From Orthonyx spaldingii (Eukaryota; Chordata; Aves; Passeriformes; Orthonychidae), in NCBI GenBank assembly GCA_013397795.1, contig VZTJ01000294.1, forward strand, positions 803,715-867,714: a stretch of 64,000 nucleotides of DNA. Reading direction: 5' to 3'. The notes beneath the pieces are model-generated. The model was not told the origin of the DNA. It searched no databases and saw only the letters and a program-made list of their open reading frames with translations. Within the stretch, counting starts at the first letter, position 1. Each line of letters opens with the position of its first letter. Below, one piece after another: positions 39,501-51,330 of the stretch. The position numbers were made by a program, and so were the translations under genes.

Positions 39501-42500
39501 TTTCTGGGAAGGACCAATGACCATCTTTCTCCACGAAGTTTTAGGCTAGCTGTAGTTAACCACCTGAAGAACCCGAGGGTCCTGGCACTTGGGAAAGCAG
39601 AACAGCACAATCAGAATCTCCTTTGCTACTTACTTTCCCTGCAGGAAGTAGCTCATAAATGCCACATTATTCTTGCCATCCTTTTCTGCAGCTTCAGCCA
39701 ACTTGTTCACCATGCTGGCGTTTCCTGAAGCTGTGGCCAGGAGCAGCAGCCCTCCATAGTCCTGTGCATGGTGGAGACACTCCTGGGCTAAGCCAAACTG
39801 GCACTTACTAATGGCAAGCTCTGCAAGTTGCTTCCACTTCTGTTCTGACTGATTGTACAAAAAGGGGAGAGGGAGGGAAAGAAAAAACAAACCACTCACA
39901 TTTCTGAACAGCATTTAGAGGTTTTCAGAGCACTCAGTATGAAAATAAAAGTTCACTTGTGAAGGTGCTGTATCCCATGACTACACCTGTCTTCCCTTTG
40001 AGGTACTGTGATTATTGTAGCCTCCCAGCACAACACAGTGAGAGTTAAGAGATGCCTACACAGCTATAACAACACATAAAATAAACAGCTTCTCAGTAAA
40101 CATGGAGGGGGGAGGTAGGTATAACTCTGGAAATTTAACTACAACAACCTCTTAAAGCTCCCAAATTAACCTTCAGAGTACTGAAAGGCATTTGTGTCTG
40201 TAACTAAGTTAACATTCCTTATAAATAACTTCATTATTTATGAATGAATGAGGAACAATGAGATTGATTCTCTGCATAGTGATGGGAGAAATCACTGCCT
40301 GTCACTTTTTCTAGTGCAGCAATCCAAATTTGCCAAGGCTGGAACAAAGGCCTAAAGGCCTCAACCCTGTCTTTCCTCCTCTCACTGTAAAATACTGGAG
40401 ATTAAGGCTTGATTCTTGGCTCAAGTTTTGTATTCTCCAGGAGCTCCTGGAGCTTTCTGAGCAGACAACCTTCTTTATCCCCATCCCACAGCTTAGATTT
40501 CTTTTAATTACAGGCAGAAAAGCTCCATTAAAGGAGTTGGAGGCATGTTTAGGGAGTCCTACTGCATCCCCACATACCACTGCCTTTTCTTACAGGGCCT
40601 CTCAGGTTCATACTCAGAATCCAGGATGAATCACGCACATTCATATAATTACCTCTGCTTCCACTGCAAGCTGATAGGCTATTTTTAATTCTCCAAGTTG
40701 AAGAGCAAGTTCAAAACGATGCTCTGGATCTGTAGATACTGCAAGAGCTTGTTGTTTGAAGCCCTAAAATAAAAATCCGAAAGTGAGGCTGGGACCTGTC
40801 ACATCAAACATAATCCTAAATGCTTTAAAAAACCACCCTGAACAGAAGGTCACAGTGTTCTCAGACAAACTGGGATAATTAACAAGAGTTAATGCTCACA
40901 GATAACGTGACTGGGTTCTGCTTAGCAAACTCAGTTAACAATGTGGATAGATGATTTCTTTAGTTGGGTAACTAAGAAGCAGTTTTCTTGCCTGTTTCTC
41001 AAGAAAGTGCGCGACTCTGGTTCTCTGTTCTTTTGGAATTGTGGGAAGCACTTTGTCAGCCATGCCAAAATCTCTCCTCATCACAGCAGTTTGATATTCG
41101 AGCACTGAGACCAGCAAGGAGTAACTAACAATGTTTAGCTCTTTATCACCCAAATACAGCCTGTTGTCCTTGGGGATATACCCCAGAAGATACATTGTCC
41201 TGTAACAAAACAGAGAACACTCAGCTTCAACAGATCCACTACAAAACAGTCTGGAGAACAAGACTCCAGTAGTTCTTATGGTAGCAAGAATATTCCCATA
41301 AAATATTCTGCTTTTACTGGATGTACACTTTGATGCAGCACTGTTCATCTGTCCACAACTGCCCTGCTGCCTCAGAACACCCAGCTTGTGCTGAAGCAAG
41401 GCACAGCAGGCAGCTGGCAGGGTTCACCTTGAGCTCTCTTCACTGAGAGAACCTTCACGCTGTAACTGGAAGCAGCAGCTCACCTGTCTAAGTGGGCAAT
41501 GGTGACAATCTCTCCTCCAACGTAGTAGTTGAGTCTGTTGACAGAACTGGTGTAAATAAAGCAGTCACCAACCCACAGGCCTGTTTTCACAATCTCCTGA
41601 ATCTCCCCAAGAACCTGCAAGGGAAATTTGGGTTAATTTGATACGTAAAAAGGTACTTCTAGGTAGCAGAAAGACTACTGCAATTTAAAATAGAATTCCA
41701 TATTCTATACTTAAGTAAGTAGTTGGGCAAGTTGCAAAAATAAGTTTAGATACAGATTAGAAGTACAGAAATGATAATTTCGTTTTACATAAATGTTACC
41801 CTAATTTTTAACTAAGCCAATTATAAATCTAGGAAACAAGCACCAAACTAAGCATTAAGCAAGACAATCAAAGATAACTTTCTGAAATTTTAGTTTCTGA
41901 CATTTCAGAACATGAGATTTTTTCACTTCTTCTCAAACTTGAATAACATTTCAAAACTTGAAAATTGTAGAAGAAAAAATTAAGCTATGACCCAAAAATG
42001 GGTTTTAGAAATACTCTCTATTACTCTCTGAGAATAGTGAATTAATGATGAGCAATGCAGGCATCAATGTCTGTTATGCTGGGATTCAAACAGGGATACA
42101 TGCCTCAGGAATCCCAAAAAAGTGATTAGCAGTGTTCCTCAGGCAGATGCACCATATGTGATACTAAATGGTCTGGAAATGAAAATTTAAATAGGACTAA
42201 GTTTGCTGCACTCTGGGAAGACTTGCTTCTACCATCTCTAATCTTATTCTGCTTTTTAAATAGAAGGTACCTCGAAGGCATCTTCAATTCCATCTTCAGT
42301 GACACCTTCATGTGTTTCTTGGGCTGCTGCAACTTTCTCTGACAGGTATTTGAGAATGAAGAATGACTCCTCTGTAGCAATGCACACAAGCTCACCCGAG
42401 TCAGACCAGAAAATCTGCATCATCAGAAACAACAGTGGCACAGTGTTAGACACCCCAAGCCAAGAAAGGATGATGTGGAAATTAAGGGAAAAACACACAA

Positions 42501-42958
42501 ACTCTAGAATCTTTAGGACTGAGAAGCCAACACATACAGGAGGTTTTTTTCCCCTTTCTGCTACATTACTGATAAACTTATTACTTTATTGTTGACAGCT
42601 TGGCTTCATACAAGAAAATCAGTTTAGTAAAAAAATATAAATCAGTAAACACAGATAAATATCTTCAGTCCTGTCTAGAAACGTACGTGTTTGGGCTGGA
42701 TTTCAATTCTGCGAATGAGTTCTGTGTTCTCCCAGTCATAGAACGCCAAGCCATTAACAGATCTCACTCCCAACAGAAAGCCACCATAGATGCCTGCAAG
42801 AAAACAGAGGTGGAAGAAATCCACATTGTTCAAACACCACACCAACCTATCTGTTTTTAAAGTACTTACCTTCTGCTCCAAAATCAGGTTTGAATGACTT
42901 CTTCTCTTTGAAATTTTTAAATATTTTAACAACACTGTTGCTCTCCCTGATTGCGTAT
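36565..42958 (-). other. COPB2: COPB2 exons 11-22: second propeller, alpha-solenoid and acidic tail
   Basis: Exons 11-14 finish the second propeller (residues about 402-558). Exons 15-19 (residues about 559-828) encode the helical solenoid that pairs with alpha-COP, including AVMRRDFGMADKVLPTIP and FLEKQ|GFKQQAL across the GC-AG intron, and LAISKCQFGLAQECLHHA in exon 17. Exons 20-21 (residues 829-882) are a poorly conserved linker rich in Glu, Lys and Pro. Exon 22 gives the acidic end DLEDIDTTDINLDEEILDE; human ends in a similar DEDILDD. Confidence 0.88.
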
Positions 42959-45900
42959 CTAAATAGAGATTAAATTGAAGAAAAAGCAAAACAGTTGTTC
43001 AGTTTCTGAAGTAACTGCTACAAAACAACTGCATTTGTATTATCTTCTAAAGCTAGCAGAGTGCTAAAAATTCAAACTTTTAAAGCAGGACAATTACTGA
43101 AAGTTCATTTTACATGCATGTTTCGGTCTTCATGGCCTGAAAACTAAACTAAAGTAGAAGCAACAAATGTAATACAAAGGAAAAAATGTGCAAGACTTAC
43201 TCTGAAGAGTCATGTGCCCACACAAACTCCTGTGCAGAACCAAAGCTCTTGTTCCTCAGAGCCATGGCTGTGTAGATGATGTATTCACCATCACCACACA
43301 CCACCACGAACCTGGGGCAGGAGAAAGAGGCATTTGTCAGGTACCTGTGTCCAGTTCAACAGGCAGCAGCAAAAGGCAAATTATCTGTAAAGGTAAAGGC
43401 TCCCATGCCCAATGTAATCACTGCAAACACAGAGAATGAGCTTTATATAATCCCAAAATGTCATGGAACTGGATGTTTGTCCTGCATTGTGTTGCTATTC
43501 CCTCTTCGTCTCCACTAAATAGTTCTTGTACCTTGTATCCCTTTCGTTTATTTTAGCCTATCTGTTAATAAAAAAAACCCAACAAAAACCACAGTTCAAG
43601 AGAAGTGATAAAAGAAGGTATTACCGTCCGTTAGGGTTGTGCTGAATTGTCTGAGGATAGATTTCACAGCTGCCCATGTCCTTCACAGCCAGTGGCAACC
43701 TCTCTCCATCTTTGATTTCAGCATCTCCCATAGCTTTCAGGTTAGCCTGTTGGACTTCGGAATGTTTAGCCCAAATGATTTTTCCATTTGCATCCATGGA
43801 CATGGCAGGTTCTTCACGACCAAGCTAGAAAGCAAGTAAGTAAGTAAGTCAGAAGTTAGGCTATGGAAAAAATATATTGTTGATTTTCTTTTCAGTTGAA
43901 AATATCAAGTGAAATAGCCCAGCTCTGCCTAATAATGCCAATTAAAACGCCAGTATTTCACTATTCTACACATGACCCCAGAATGAGAAAAGAGCTCCTC
44001 TGAACACAGGACAGCGATGAATCCCAGGTTCTCATTCCAAACCATTGACTGTACCTTAACAATAATGCTGCCTTCATCATATCCCAAAGCCACGTTGTTG
44101 GAGCCTCTCAGGCTGGCCACACACCACACCCTCTCCATGCCGTAGTTCAGGGTGCTCTCCAGGCGGTACGTGCTGGAGTGCCAGATCCGCACGGTTCCTG
44201 GGGAGAAACAAAGGCATGGATGCCTTTCACCTCCCCTCGGTGTCAGGGCAGCAGCTGTGCAGCCACACCACCACAAGGGTCCCCCCCTGAGTTCTTTTCC
44301 TGCCCTTTATGCATCAGGAAACACAGAATTACCATCTTCGGAGCCGGTGATGATGATGGGCAGCTCCGGATGGAAGCTGACACACGACACGTTCTGAGCG
44401 TGTCCTTCCAGTGTCTGGACACAGGTTTTATTCTGATAAAAAGAGAGAACACAGGGCTCCATTTTAGCCTTTATTTCTTAAAAAAAATCTCCCCCAAATC
44501 CAAAATATATCTGAAAGCATATTTCTCTAGATTTCTTATATTTCCAAGGCGTTCAAACAACAGCACTAAGCTATTAAAAACTGTGATTGTATGGAGTTGT
44601 ACCTCCTGCCCAGAAGAAAATATTTATTTCCCTTGACAGAGGTGTTTTCCTCTCTTTTCAGATGTGTTTATAGCTAGAAAATATGCTTTCTCAGAGCTGC
44701 ATAGCACAACAGATGAAACAAAGATAGAAAACAGTTCACTGCAAAAAAAATCGTAACAACATTGCATTACAGGTGAAAACAGATCTAATTTAGGCCTTTG
44801 CTAAAAATGTTCATTCACAGAGTTGTGAAAGAAAGGCTACTCCGCTTGAGATAACTAAGATTGGAGTACGTATCTGGTGTCTCCAGCTGTACATAGTGGC
44901 AGAATTTCAAACACTGTTGTGTCACATTCATGACTGCAGCAAATGATTAAATTAACAATGCCAGCTTCAACTTCTGGGCTTGGATTACTCCACAGCAATA
45001 AGCTTTAACAACCAGAAAGTACCACCTAACAACGTCTGTCTTGCCCTTCTGGCTGTTCTGATACTTGGACACAGGAGGAACTTTTGAGTTCTAGGGTCCA
45101 GCAACAGAACTGAAACCCCGGATCTGATCTCTCTTTCCTGCAGAGCATTCAAGCAGGGCACCTCATGACTCCTGCCAGGTAGAAGCACATGCAAGCGTGT
45201 GCATGCAACACATGGAACTGTGCAAATGTGCACAGGATGAAAGAGGAGAGAGGGAAAGCAATAAGGAACAAAGGAAAAAAAATAATGAGAAGTGAAAGGA
45301 TGCAAAGAGCTGACACATGAGCAATATTTACATTTGAACACAGAAGAAGGAACAAAATCCACAAACATGAAGCCTAAAAAGCAGTGATCAATTTGTCACA
45401 AGAGAAAAAATCTAATGCTACCAACAGAACTTTATGCCAAATGTGGCAGCCTGCAAAGGCTCCTGAGGAGCTGAGCACACACCTGGTAGTCCCAGATCTT
45501 CACCAGCCGGTCATCTGCCCCAGAAATGAGGTATGGCTTGTCCCCACCACTGTAATAGTCAATGCAGTTCACTCCCTTCTCGTGCCCTTCCAAGGTGAAG
45601 TTGGGAGAGGATGATCCAAGCTGCCACACCTGGCCAGAAAAGAGCCAGCAAAACATGAGCCAAGTGTGCTTAGTGACCTTCTGTATCCAGGTCACTCCTG
45701 GCAAACACAGCAGGGATCCAGAGGTACTTTACAAGTCCAAAGAGAATTAATACAGAATTCCAAAGACACAGTTGTTTTCTTAGGTGAAAAACCTCAACAA
45801 CTGCTCAGCAAACTAACAGTCCTTCCCCCCAATAAACACAAATAACATGCTGAGTTGCCTATGCTCTGCTCCTACCTCTAAACAATGGAATTGGTTTCTT

Positions 45901-48900
45901 TCAACTTTTGTTTTAAGGACATGAAAACCATGTAAGGCACTGTTTTTAAGAAGTAGTATCAGTTTATAAAATTAACTAGCAACTAGTTATTATTATACAT
46001 GAGTTTCCTTCAATTGCATCCTGAATTTTGTTTTTTCCAGTTACATTATATGAATATCAAATCTCATATTAAATGAGAATACAAAAGGAAGCAAGTCAAG
46101 TGTAGCCATACTACTATTTTCTTCTGTTTATCACACCAAATCAACATTTACATGTCCCTGACCTCAACATCTGTGGACATGTGAACTCAAAGCTGGCTTT
46201 TTACAGTCAATATACTGATAATGTACAGGAAATGTGAGCAAGTGTCAGTGCTCAGTGGCTGCAAATCTGCAGTCACAGATACTCAGTAACAGCTTCCCAG
46301 CAAATGAGGCTCATCAGGGTCTACCATGAGAATGCTGAAGGCATCTTTGGAAACAATTCCTTGCATGGACAGCCAAGGACATGAAAGTAATGGGAAAGAC
46401 ACCTTTACTAGGGTTTTGTATTTTCTTTTTAATGCACAGTTAAAGCCTTTAGCCACTGTATAGTTTCAATACTCCCAAACCACTCATTGACAGTATAACC
46501 ATGACTCCTCCCCAATATTTCTGTGTAGTCCAAATGGAGGTACAGCACTTAAAAGAGTTTAAAGATCTACTTTTCAATGATTAGAGGCAACAGGTAATCT
46601 AGTAAATTTACTGAATTACTTAGCAGGTGCCTGGACCAATGTCCAGGTCTTTTTTCAATCAAAATTCTATTATTGCACCTGCTTTCAGAATACTGACCCA
46701 TCAACCCATACAGGATTATTGGATTGTCTATGCTGATAATCACTTAATGACTAAAAAACCCAGATATAGTTTCTCTACCTTAATTGTCCTGTCCAAAGAG
46801 GCACTGGCAAACTGATTGTTGTCTTTTGGGTTGATGACAATCTGCATGACGTAGTGGGTGTGTCCCTCAAAGACCTGAGAACAAGACCACTTTTTATCCC
46901 AGTCCCAGAGTTTAATCAGCATGTCATCTGAAAAAAAACACAAACAACACACAACCAAGCCTCAGTGAGTGATAACCACCTTCTTAAACTACACAATCCT
47001 CCATAACTTCACGTTAAAGGCTGGAAAAGAGGCAATGCTAATAATCTGTTTTCATCGGTAGGACTACCAGTCCTTGCAGAAGAACCACAGGGAGTAAAAG
47101 TTTCTCAAAAAGGTTGTCCAGATACATTTGTCTTTAAAAAGGAGGTTAAGAATCGAGGTATTGAGTTATTAATCTTAAAACAGTGGGCAGACATGAAGCA
47201 ATTAGCCCTGTGCTTTGTGCTGCAGCACCTGCTCTGGTGAGTGCTAAGGATGAGGAAGCAGAGACAGCCAAGCTGGGTCCTTGAGTACCTTGAACAGCAG
47301 AACACAGAAACACACAGTGCCTGTGACTCACACAGCTCTCTGCAGCCTGCAGAGACTACACTAGCAAGGCTTCCAGGAAGGAAAAGGACTGAGCAGGACA
47401 ATTTGGTGTTCTTGGACAAGGTCTGATGGGACACTGGGGTCTTCCAAACCTGAGTAACACAGATCACCTCAAAGAACAGAGAACTCTGTGGTATTCTGGG
47501 AAAAATGATGAAAGTTATCTGTTGCTTTCAACTCAGACTCCCAGCTAACACCTTACTCCAAACCACTATGAAATTTTTTAAAGACCAGAACTTCAGTTAT
47601 TATATGAGAGTTTGCCACACCAATGCTTCCCCTGGCAGATATTAAAAGAGAAGGCTCTTTGCTCTTCTCTGACAAGAACACAAGCCATTATATTTTAAAT
47701 GGTGAGTGCAGTGATATTCCAGTAAAGAAACATGAATGCATCCAGCAAAAAACCAACGAAGTGACAACACTCAAGGAATCCTGAGTCTTCCCAAGAAGAT
47801 TTACAATCCCTCACTACACAGAGAACAGAAGCCTGCAAACAGCTGGTTATTGCACAGGAAAATGTCCCAAAGGAGTCTCACCACTGCTTGTGAGGATGAA
47901 GGGCTGTGTGGGATGCACAGCAATGCACCGGATGTAGTCGGAATGGGCCTCAAACATGTGAACTCTTTCCAGGGTGTTGTAATTAAAAACTCTGATCTGC
48001 ATGTCATCCTAGGAAAGGGAAGAAAAGCCACATGGAAATAAGTCTCATTCTATGCAATGCAGGGCAGCTAGAAAAAAAGTATTCCACCACTGAAGACAAC
48101 AAAATGTTTAAGGAATTTTGTTTGCTAATGATACAAATTATACTTGGGTTCAGAAGGCTTTAAATTACACACTGCTGTTCCAAGTGGTTTATGAAATAGA
48201 AAAAACTTCAACCAAATTTTCATTTTTACAAGTAACTGGGTCATGGCAGTAAAACATAATAAAATGAAAATAAATTTTCAAAAACTCTGTACAGTGCAGA
48301 TAACTAGAAAATGAAAGTTGAGACAAATATATTTAGGCATTACCTTAATTTAGCCAAAAAACATTCACTCCATAAAGGAAAATGTGTTACCAAGATTACA
48401 ATACAACTACTTCTCCCAAGGTAGATTCACTGAATAAAAGCAGAGATTTTCTTCTAGAGGTGAGTAAAACTAAAAAAAAATATTTTAATATAAGCAAGAA
48501 CAAAAGTAGAAAGCAATTTCTAATTCATCTTACCTAGGACTGTCAATAGTTTCATCCTAGTTAAGGTAGCACCAATAACATTGAGTCAGAACTGTGTGCT
48601 GAGTATGCTCCAGGTGACAAGAAAAGTTGAACTACATCTACCTGGCAGAGTCAGGCACCTTAGCAGGTTGCTCCTTTTGAAATGAAAAATTTAACCTTCT
48701 AAGCTTCCTTAAAGGAGAAAATTTCTGTGAACCTGTAGTGAACTATTCCCTTCTCTACTAATTGATATCAGATCAGATTATTACGTGATGCACAAAGCAA
48801 TGGCATGAAAATAAATTAGAAAAAGCACAGCTGCATTAGAAATCACAAGAGGAGAACAACTTACAGCTCCAGTGACAACCCAGTTCTTCCTCGCCACAAA

Positions 48901-50515
48901 TTTGGCAGCTCTCACGGGCAGGTCACACACTTCAAAATTCTTCACCAGGGTCTAAAAATAAAAATAGTTACGTTTATAGCATTGGAGAAAATACCAATTT
49001 TGATACCAGCTTTGTATTTTCATAACAGTGTCCCATACATCACTTCCTTGTCTACTGAAGCAGTGGTTCTGTACTCAGACAGAGGAGAGCACAGTCAGTT
49101 AGTGGCAGTGATTTAAGATTTTTGCATAAATTCAATTTTTCAACACTAGACACACATCTGCCAGCTGTGTACACCTGATGAAAAGGGCCAGCTAAAGGCA
49201 TCACCTGTGTTTCATGGTTCCAGACACACACACTGCCATTGTACAGGCTGGCCAGCATCCATGGCTCCGTGGGGTGCAGGTCCACGCTCTTCACCCGGTC
49301 AGAGCGCGCCGTCAGCTTCCGCTTGATATCCAGTCGGAGAGGCTGGGGGAAAGAGTTGGGAACACCAGGTTATTTTACAGGACACTGGCACAGAAAAGGG
49401 AAAAAGAAAGCTGAACTTTACTCTTAGAATAAAAGGATCCAATCCTGCTTTTCAGGCAGACAGAAGGTTGCTACTCTTTCTTATCCATCTGCGTGTTTGT
49501 TTTCGTAGGAAGCATCGCATCCCCACCAATGGCAGTGGGTCCATTGAATTTAACTCTGTGAAATTCAGGATTTCTTCACACTGTAGAAAGTATCTCCAGC
49601 AGAGTAAAAAAAAAAAAAAAAGATGCACTGCACATCTTCCTGGTGTTCCCAAACTGTGAAAGCAAAGCAAAGAGAACTTGCTCCTAATACAAATGTTAGA
49701 AAATTAACCTTCCTGCTACTTCACCTGACAAACCAGGAAGAAAAGCCAATTATCACAATAGAGCACAAAAACGTTTGCCCATTATAAATTTACTTCCATT
49801 CAGAATTCCAAAATTAAGTATGGAACACTGTGTTGTAGAAACTGAGAGGAGGTAAAAGGTTAAGTCTTCCCCTTACAAAGAAGGCTCTGTCTTTCCACTT
49901 TCATCACTGGCAATGCAAAGTCAGAGTATTTAAAAGGCACGAAGCCGAGCAAAGTGATTTTCTAAAATATTCATTTTGGAATAAAGAATGCCTCACAGAG
50001 GCATTAGAGAGTAATTTAGACACTCGGTTGAGATCACTTAACACTGCTTTTACCTCAGAGAACTGAGTGGATAATAACTGGTGAAAGAACACTGCCTGTG
50101 TTAATAAAACCCGCAGTTACATGTGTCAGACACTGCAAGGAGAAAAAACCACCTTGTTACCAAGAAGCCCCTGTACTACAGACATGACAGGGGATGGTGG
50201 GGAATGAACCTGGGGTTCGTTCTGCTGCCACAAACACCGGGAAGGCGAGCACAGCTGCACCTGATCCTGTGCTCATCCTCGGAACTGCCGGGCTCCGCAG
50301 CTCCAAGGGCCGGGAATGGCCGATCCGAGGGGACACGCACAGGGAGCACCGGGACAGCCGCTCGGTGGGGCGGAGGGACACCCCACGGTACAAGCGCTCG
50401 GTGGGCTGAGGCACACCCCACGGGCCCCGGCCCCGCTCCTGCCCCTCGGCTCCTGGCATGGCCACCGTCCCGCGGCGAGGGGCCGCACTGAGGCACCCCC
50501 GCGCTCGCTCACCAT
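36565..50515 (-). CDS. COPB2: COPB2, coatomer subunit beta-prime (beta'-COP), 22 coding exons, complete
   Basis: Encodes beta'-COP of the COPI coat, which with alpha- and epsilon-COP forms the outer layer on Golgi-derived vesicles and binds dilysine retrieval signals of ER proteins. Exons in transcription order: 50,513-50,515 (ATG only), 49,205-49,342, 48,865-48,951, 47,882-48,008, 46,779-46,927, 45,483-45,629, 44,333-44,432, 44,055-44,197, 43,625-43,824, 43,201-43,311, 42,870-42,958, 42,687-42,793, 42,271-42,414, 41,484-41,614, 40,992-41,199, 40,653-40,763, 39,634-39,848, 39,261-39,353, 38,997-39,177, 38,820-38,888, 37,087-37,179, 36,565-36,660. Together they make 2,742 bases, 913 codons plus TGA, all in phase; human is 906 residues. 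The start MPLRLDIKRKL matches the family. Introns are GT-AG except the one after 40,992, which begins with GC. Identity to human is very high except in the linker of exons 20-21. Nothing suggests inactivation. Confidence 0.98.
43201..49342 (-). other. COPB2: COPB2 exons 2-10: N-terminal WD40 propeller and start of the second
   Basis: Residues 2 to about 401. Exons 2-8 (residues 2-298) encode the first seven-bladed propeller, with WD-type strand ends visible as VCVWNHE (exon 2), IRVFNYN (exon 4), LIKLWDWDKKW (exon 5), LVKIWDYQ (exon 6) and VRIWHSS (exon 8), and the GH dipeptides that open blades in EGHTHYV, EGHEKGV and EGHAQNV. In the known family this propeller reads the dilysine tail of cargo. 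Exons 9-10 begin the second propeller, with SMDANGKIIWAKHSEVQQA conserved. Confidence 0.9.
49604..49621. repeat. poly(A) tract in COPB2 intron 1
   Basis: A run of about 17 A on plus (poly(T) in the COPB2 transcript) within the first intron. No element body recognised. Confidence 0.75.
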
Positions 50516-50653
50516 GGCGCTGCCGTGCCGAGGAGCCGCTCCGGTGCCGCTCCGCTGCCGCTACCGCCGCCGCCGCCCGGGCCGGACCCGATCTCCGACG
50601 TGGAGCTTCCGGACCCGCCGCTCTCGCGACAGCGCCGCCCGGCCGCGCCGGCG

Positions 50654-50663
50654 TCTCGCGAGA
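50654..50663. promoter_or_regulatory. TCTCGCGAGA palindromic promoter motif
   Basis: An exact copy of the TCTCGCGAGA element known from CpG promoters of vertebrate housekeeping genes (linked to ZBTB33/Kaiso and related factors). It sits about 140 bases upstream of the COPB2 start codon. A near copy, CTCTCGCGA, occurs at about 50,631. Confidence 0.7.
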
Positions 50664-50680
50664 GCTGGGCGGCCCCCCGT

Positions 50681-50700
50681 GGCATGCCGGGAAGTGTAGT
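50681..50700 (-). promoter_or_regulatory. ZNF143/STAF-type site, full
   Basis: On minus the sequence reads ACTACACTTCCCGGCATGCC, which agrees with the long ZNF143/STAF consensus (ACTACA, two free bases, TCCC, then ATGC). It lies about 170 bases upstream of the COPB2 start codon and points the same way as the gene. Confidence 0.75.
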
Positions 50701-50734
50701 CGGCGGCGCAGGGCCGCGCGGCGCGGGGCGGGTT

Positions 50735-50746
50735 GGGAGTTGTAGT
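50735..50746 (-). promoter_or_regulatory. second ZNF143/STAF-type core
   Basis: On minus it reads ACTACAACTCCC, the core of the same consensus, but without the trailing ATGC half. Same orientation as the full site and 46 bases further upstream of COPB2. Confidence 0.65.
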
Positions 50747-50796
50747 CGGCGCGCGCTCCGTCAGGAGCGGGGTGAGCGGGGGGAGCGCTCGAAGCC

Positions 50797-51330
50797 GTGG
50801 AATCACAGACTTGGAAGGGACCCACAGAAATCATCGAACCCAACTGCTGACCCTCCAGTCGACACCCCAAGAGTCACACCATGTGCATGAGAGCGTTTTC
50901 CAAACACTTCTCGAACTCTGTCAGGCTTGGCGTTGTGAGCACTGCCCTGGGGAGGCGGTTCCAGTGCACAACCACCCTCTGGGTGAGAGAGGTTTTCCTG
51001 ATCTATCTAACCTCAACCTCCTCTGACGCAGCCATTTCCTCGAGGTCTGCCTCAGGTCGCAAGGGTGAAGGCATCAGAACCCTCTCCTCCGTTTCCCCAT
51101 GTGAGGATGCTGAAGATCACAGTGAGGTCTCCCCTCAGTCTCCTCCAGGCTGAACAGATTGAGTGTCCTAAGCCACTCCTCATACGGCTCTTCACCACCC
51201 TCGTGGCCCTCCTTTGGACACTCTGGAATAACTGAATGTCTCGTTTATATTGTGGTGCCCAAAACTGTGTCCCCTCAGTGTTCCCCGTGCAGTCCTTGTG
51301 TGACCTTGGACCTCTCAATTAAAGGGTGGT
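50797..51330 (-). mobile_element. CR1 LINE 3' fragment with the end of ORF2 (minus orientation)
   Basis: The left end, GAATCACAGACTTGGAAGGG, is the reverse complement of the CR1 3' terminus. Reading on minus, a frame at 51,052-51,318 contains PQYKRDIQLFQSVQRRATR and, after an imperfect stretch, RRLRGDLTVIFSIL, which are the familiar C-terminal signatures of the CR1 ORF2 product. The fragment is 5'-truncated and cannot encode a working reverse transcriptase. It abuts the COPB2 CpG island. Confidence 0.88.

Larger units (their letters stand above)
50250..50770 (-). promoter_or_regulatory. CpG-island promoter of COPB2
   Basis: Dense CpG sequence surrounds the exon 1 ATG (50,513-50,515) and extends some 250 bases upstream of it. 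No TATA box is evident. It contains the ZNF143-like and TCTCGCGAGA motifs listed separately and a possible ETS box (CTTCCGG near 50,606). Long frames on both strands here (up to 237 codons) reflect scarcity of stops and are not counted as genes. Such promoters often fire in both directions, so a divergent noncoding transcript to the right is possible. Confidence 0.75.

Noticed and set aside
36661..50512. C/D box snoRNAs in COPB2 introns
   Set aside because: A few TGATGA or CTGA-like pairs occur, but they are on the wrong strand or at the wrong spacing, with no terminal stem.
50157..50870. 237-codon minus-strand open frame over the COPB2 start
   Set aside because: GC-rich promoter sequence with few stops. 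It overlaps COPB2 exon 1 in a different frame and has Arg/Ala/Pro-rich, domain-free content.
51052..51318. Possible host gene with QRRATR motif
   Set aside because: The motif is the C-terminus of the CR1 LINE ORF2 product, so it is transposon remnant.
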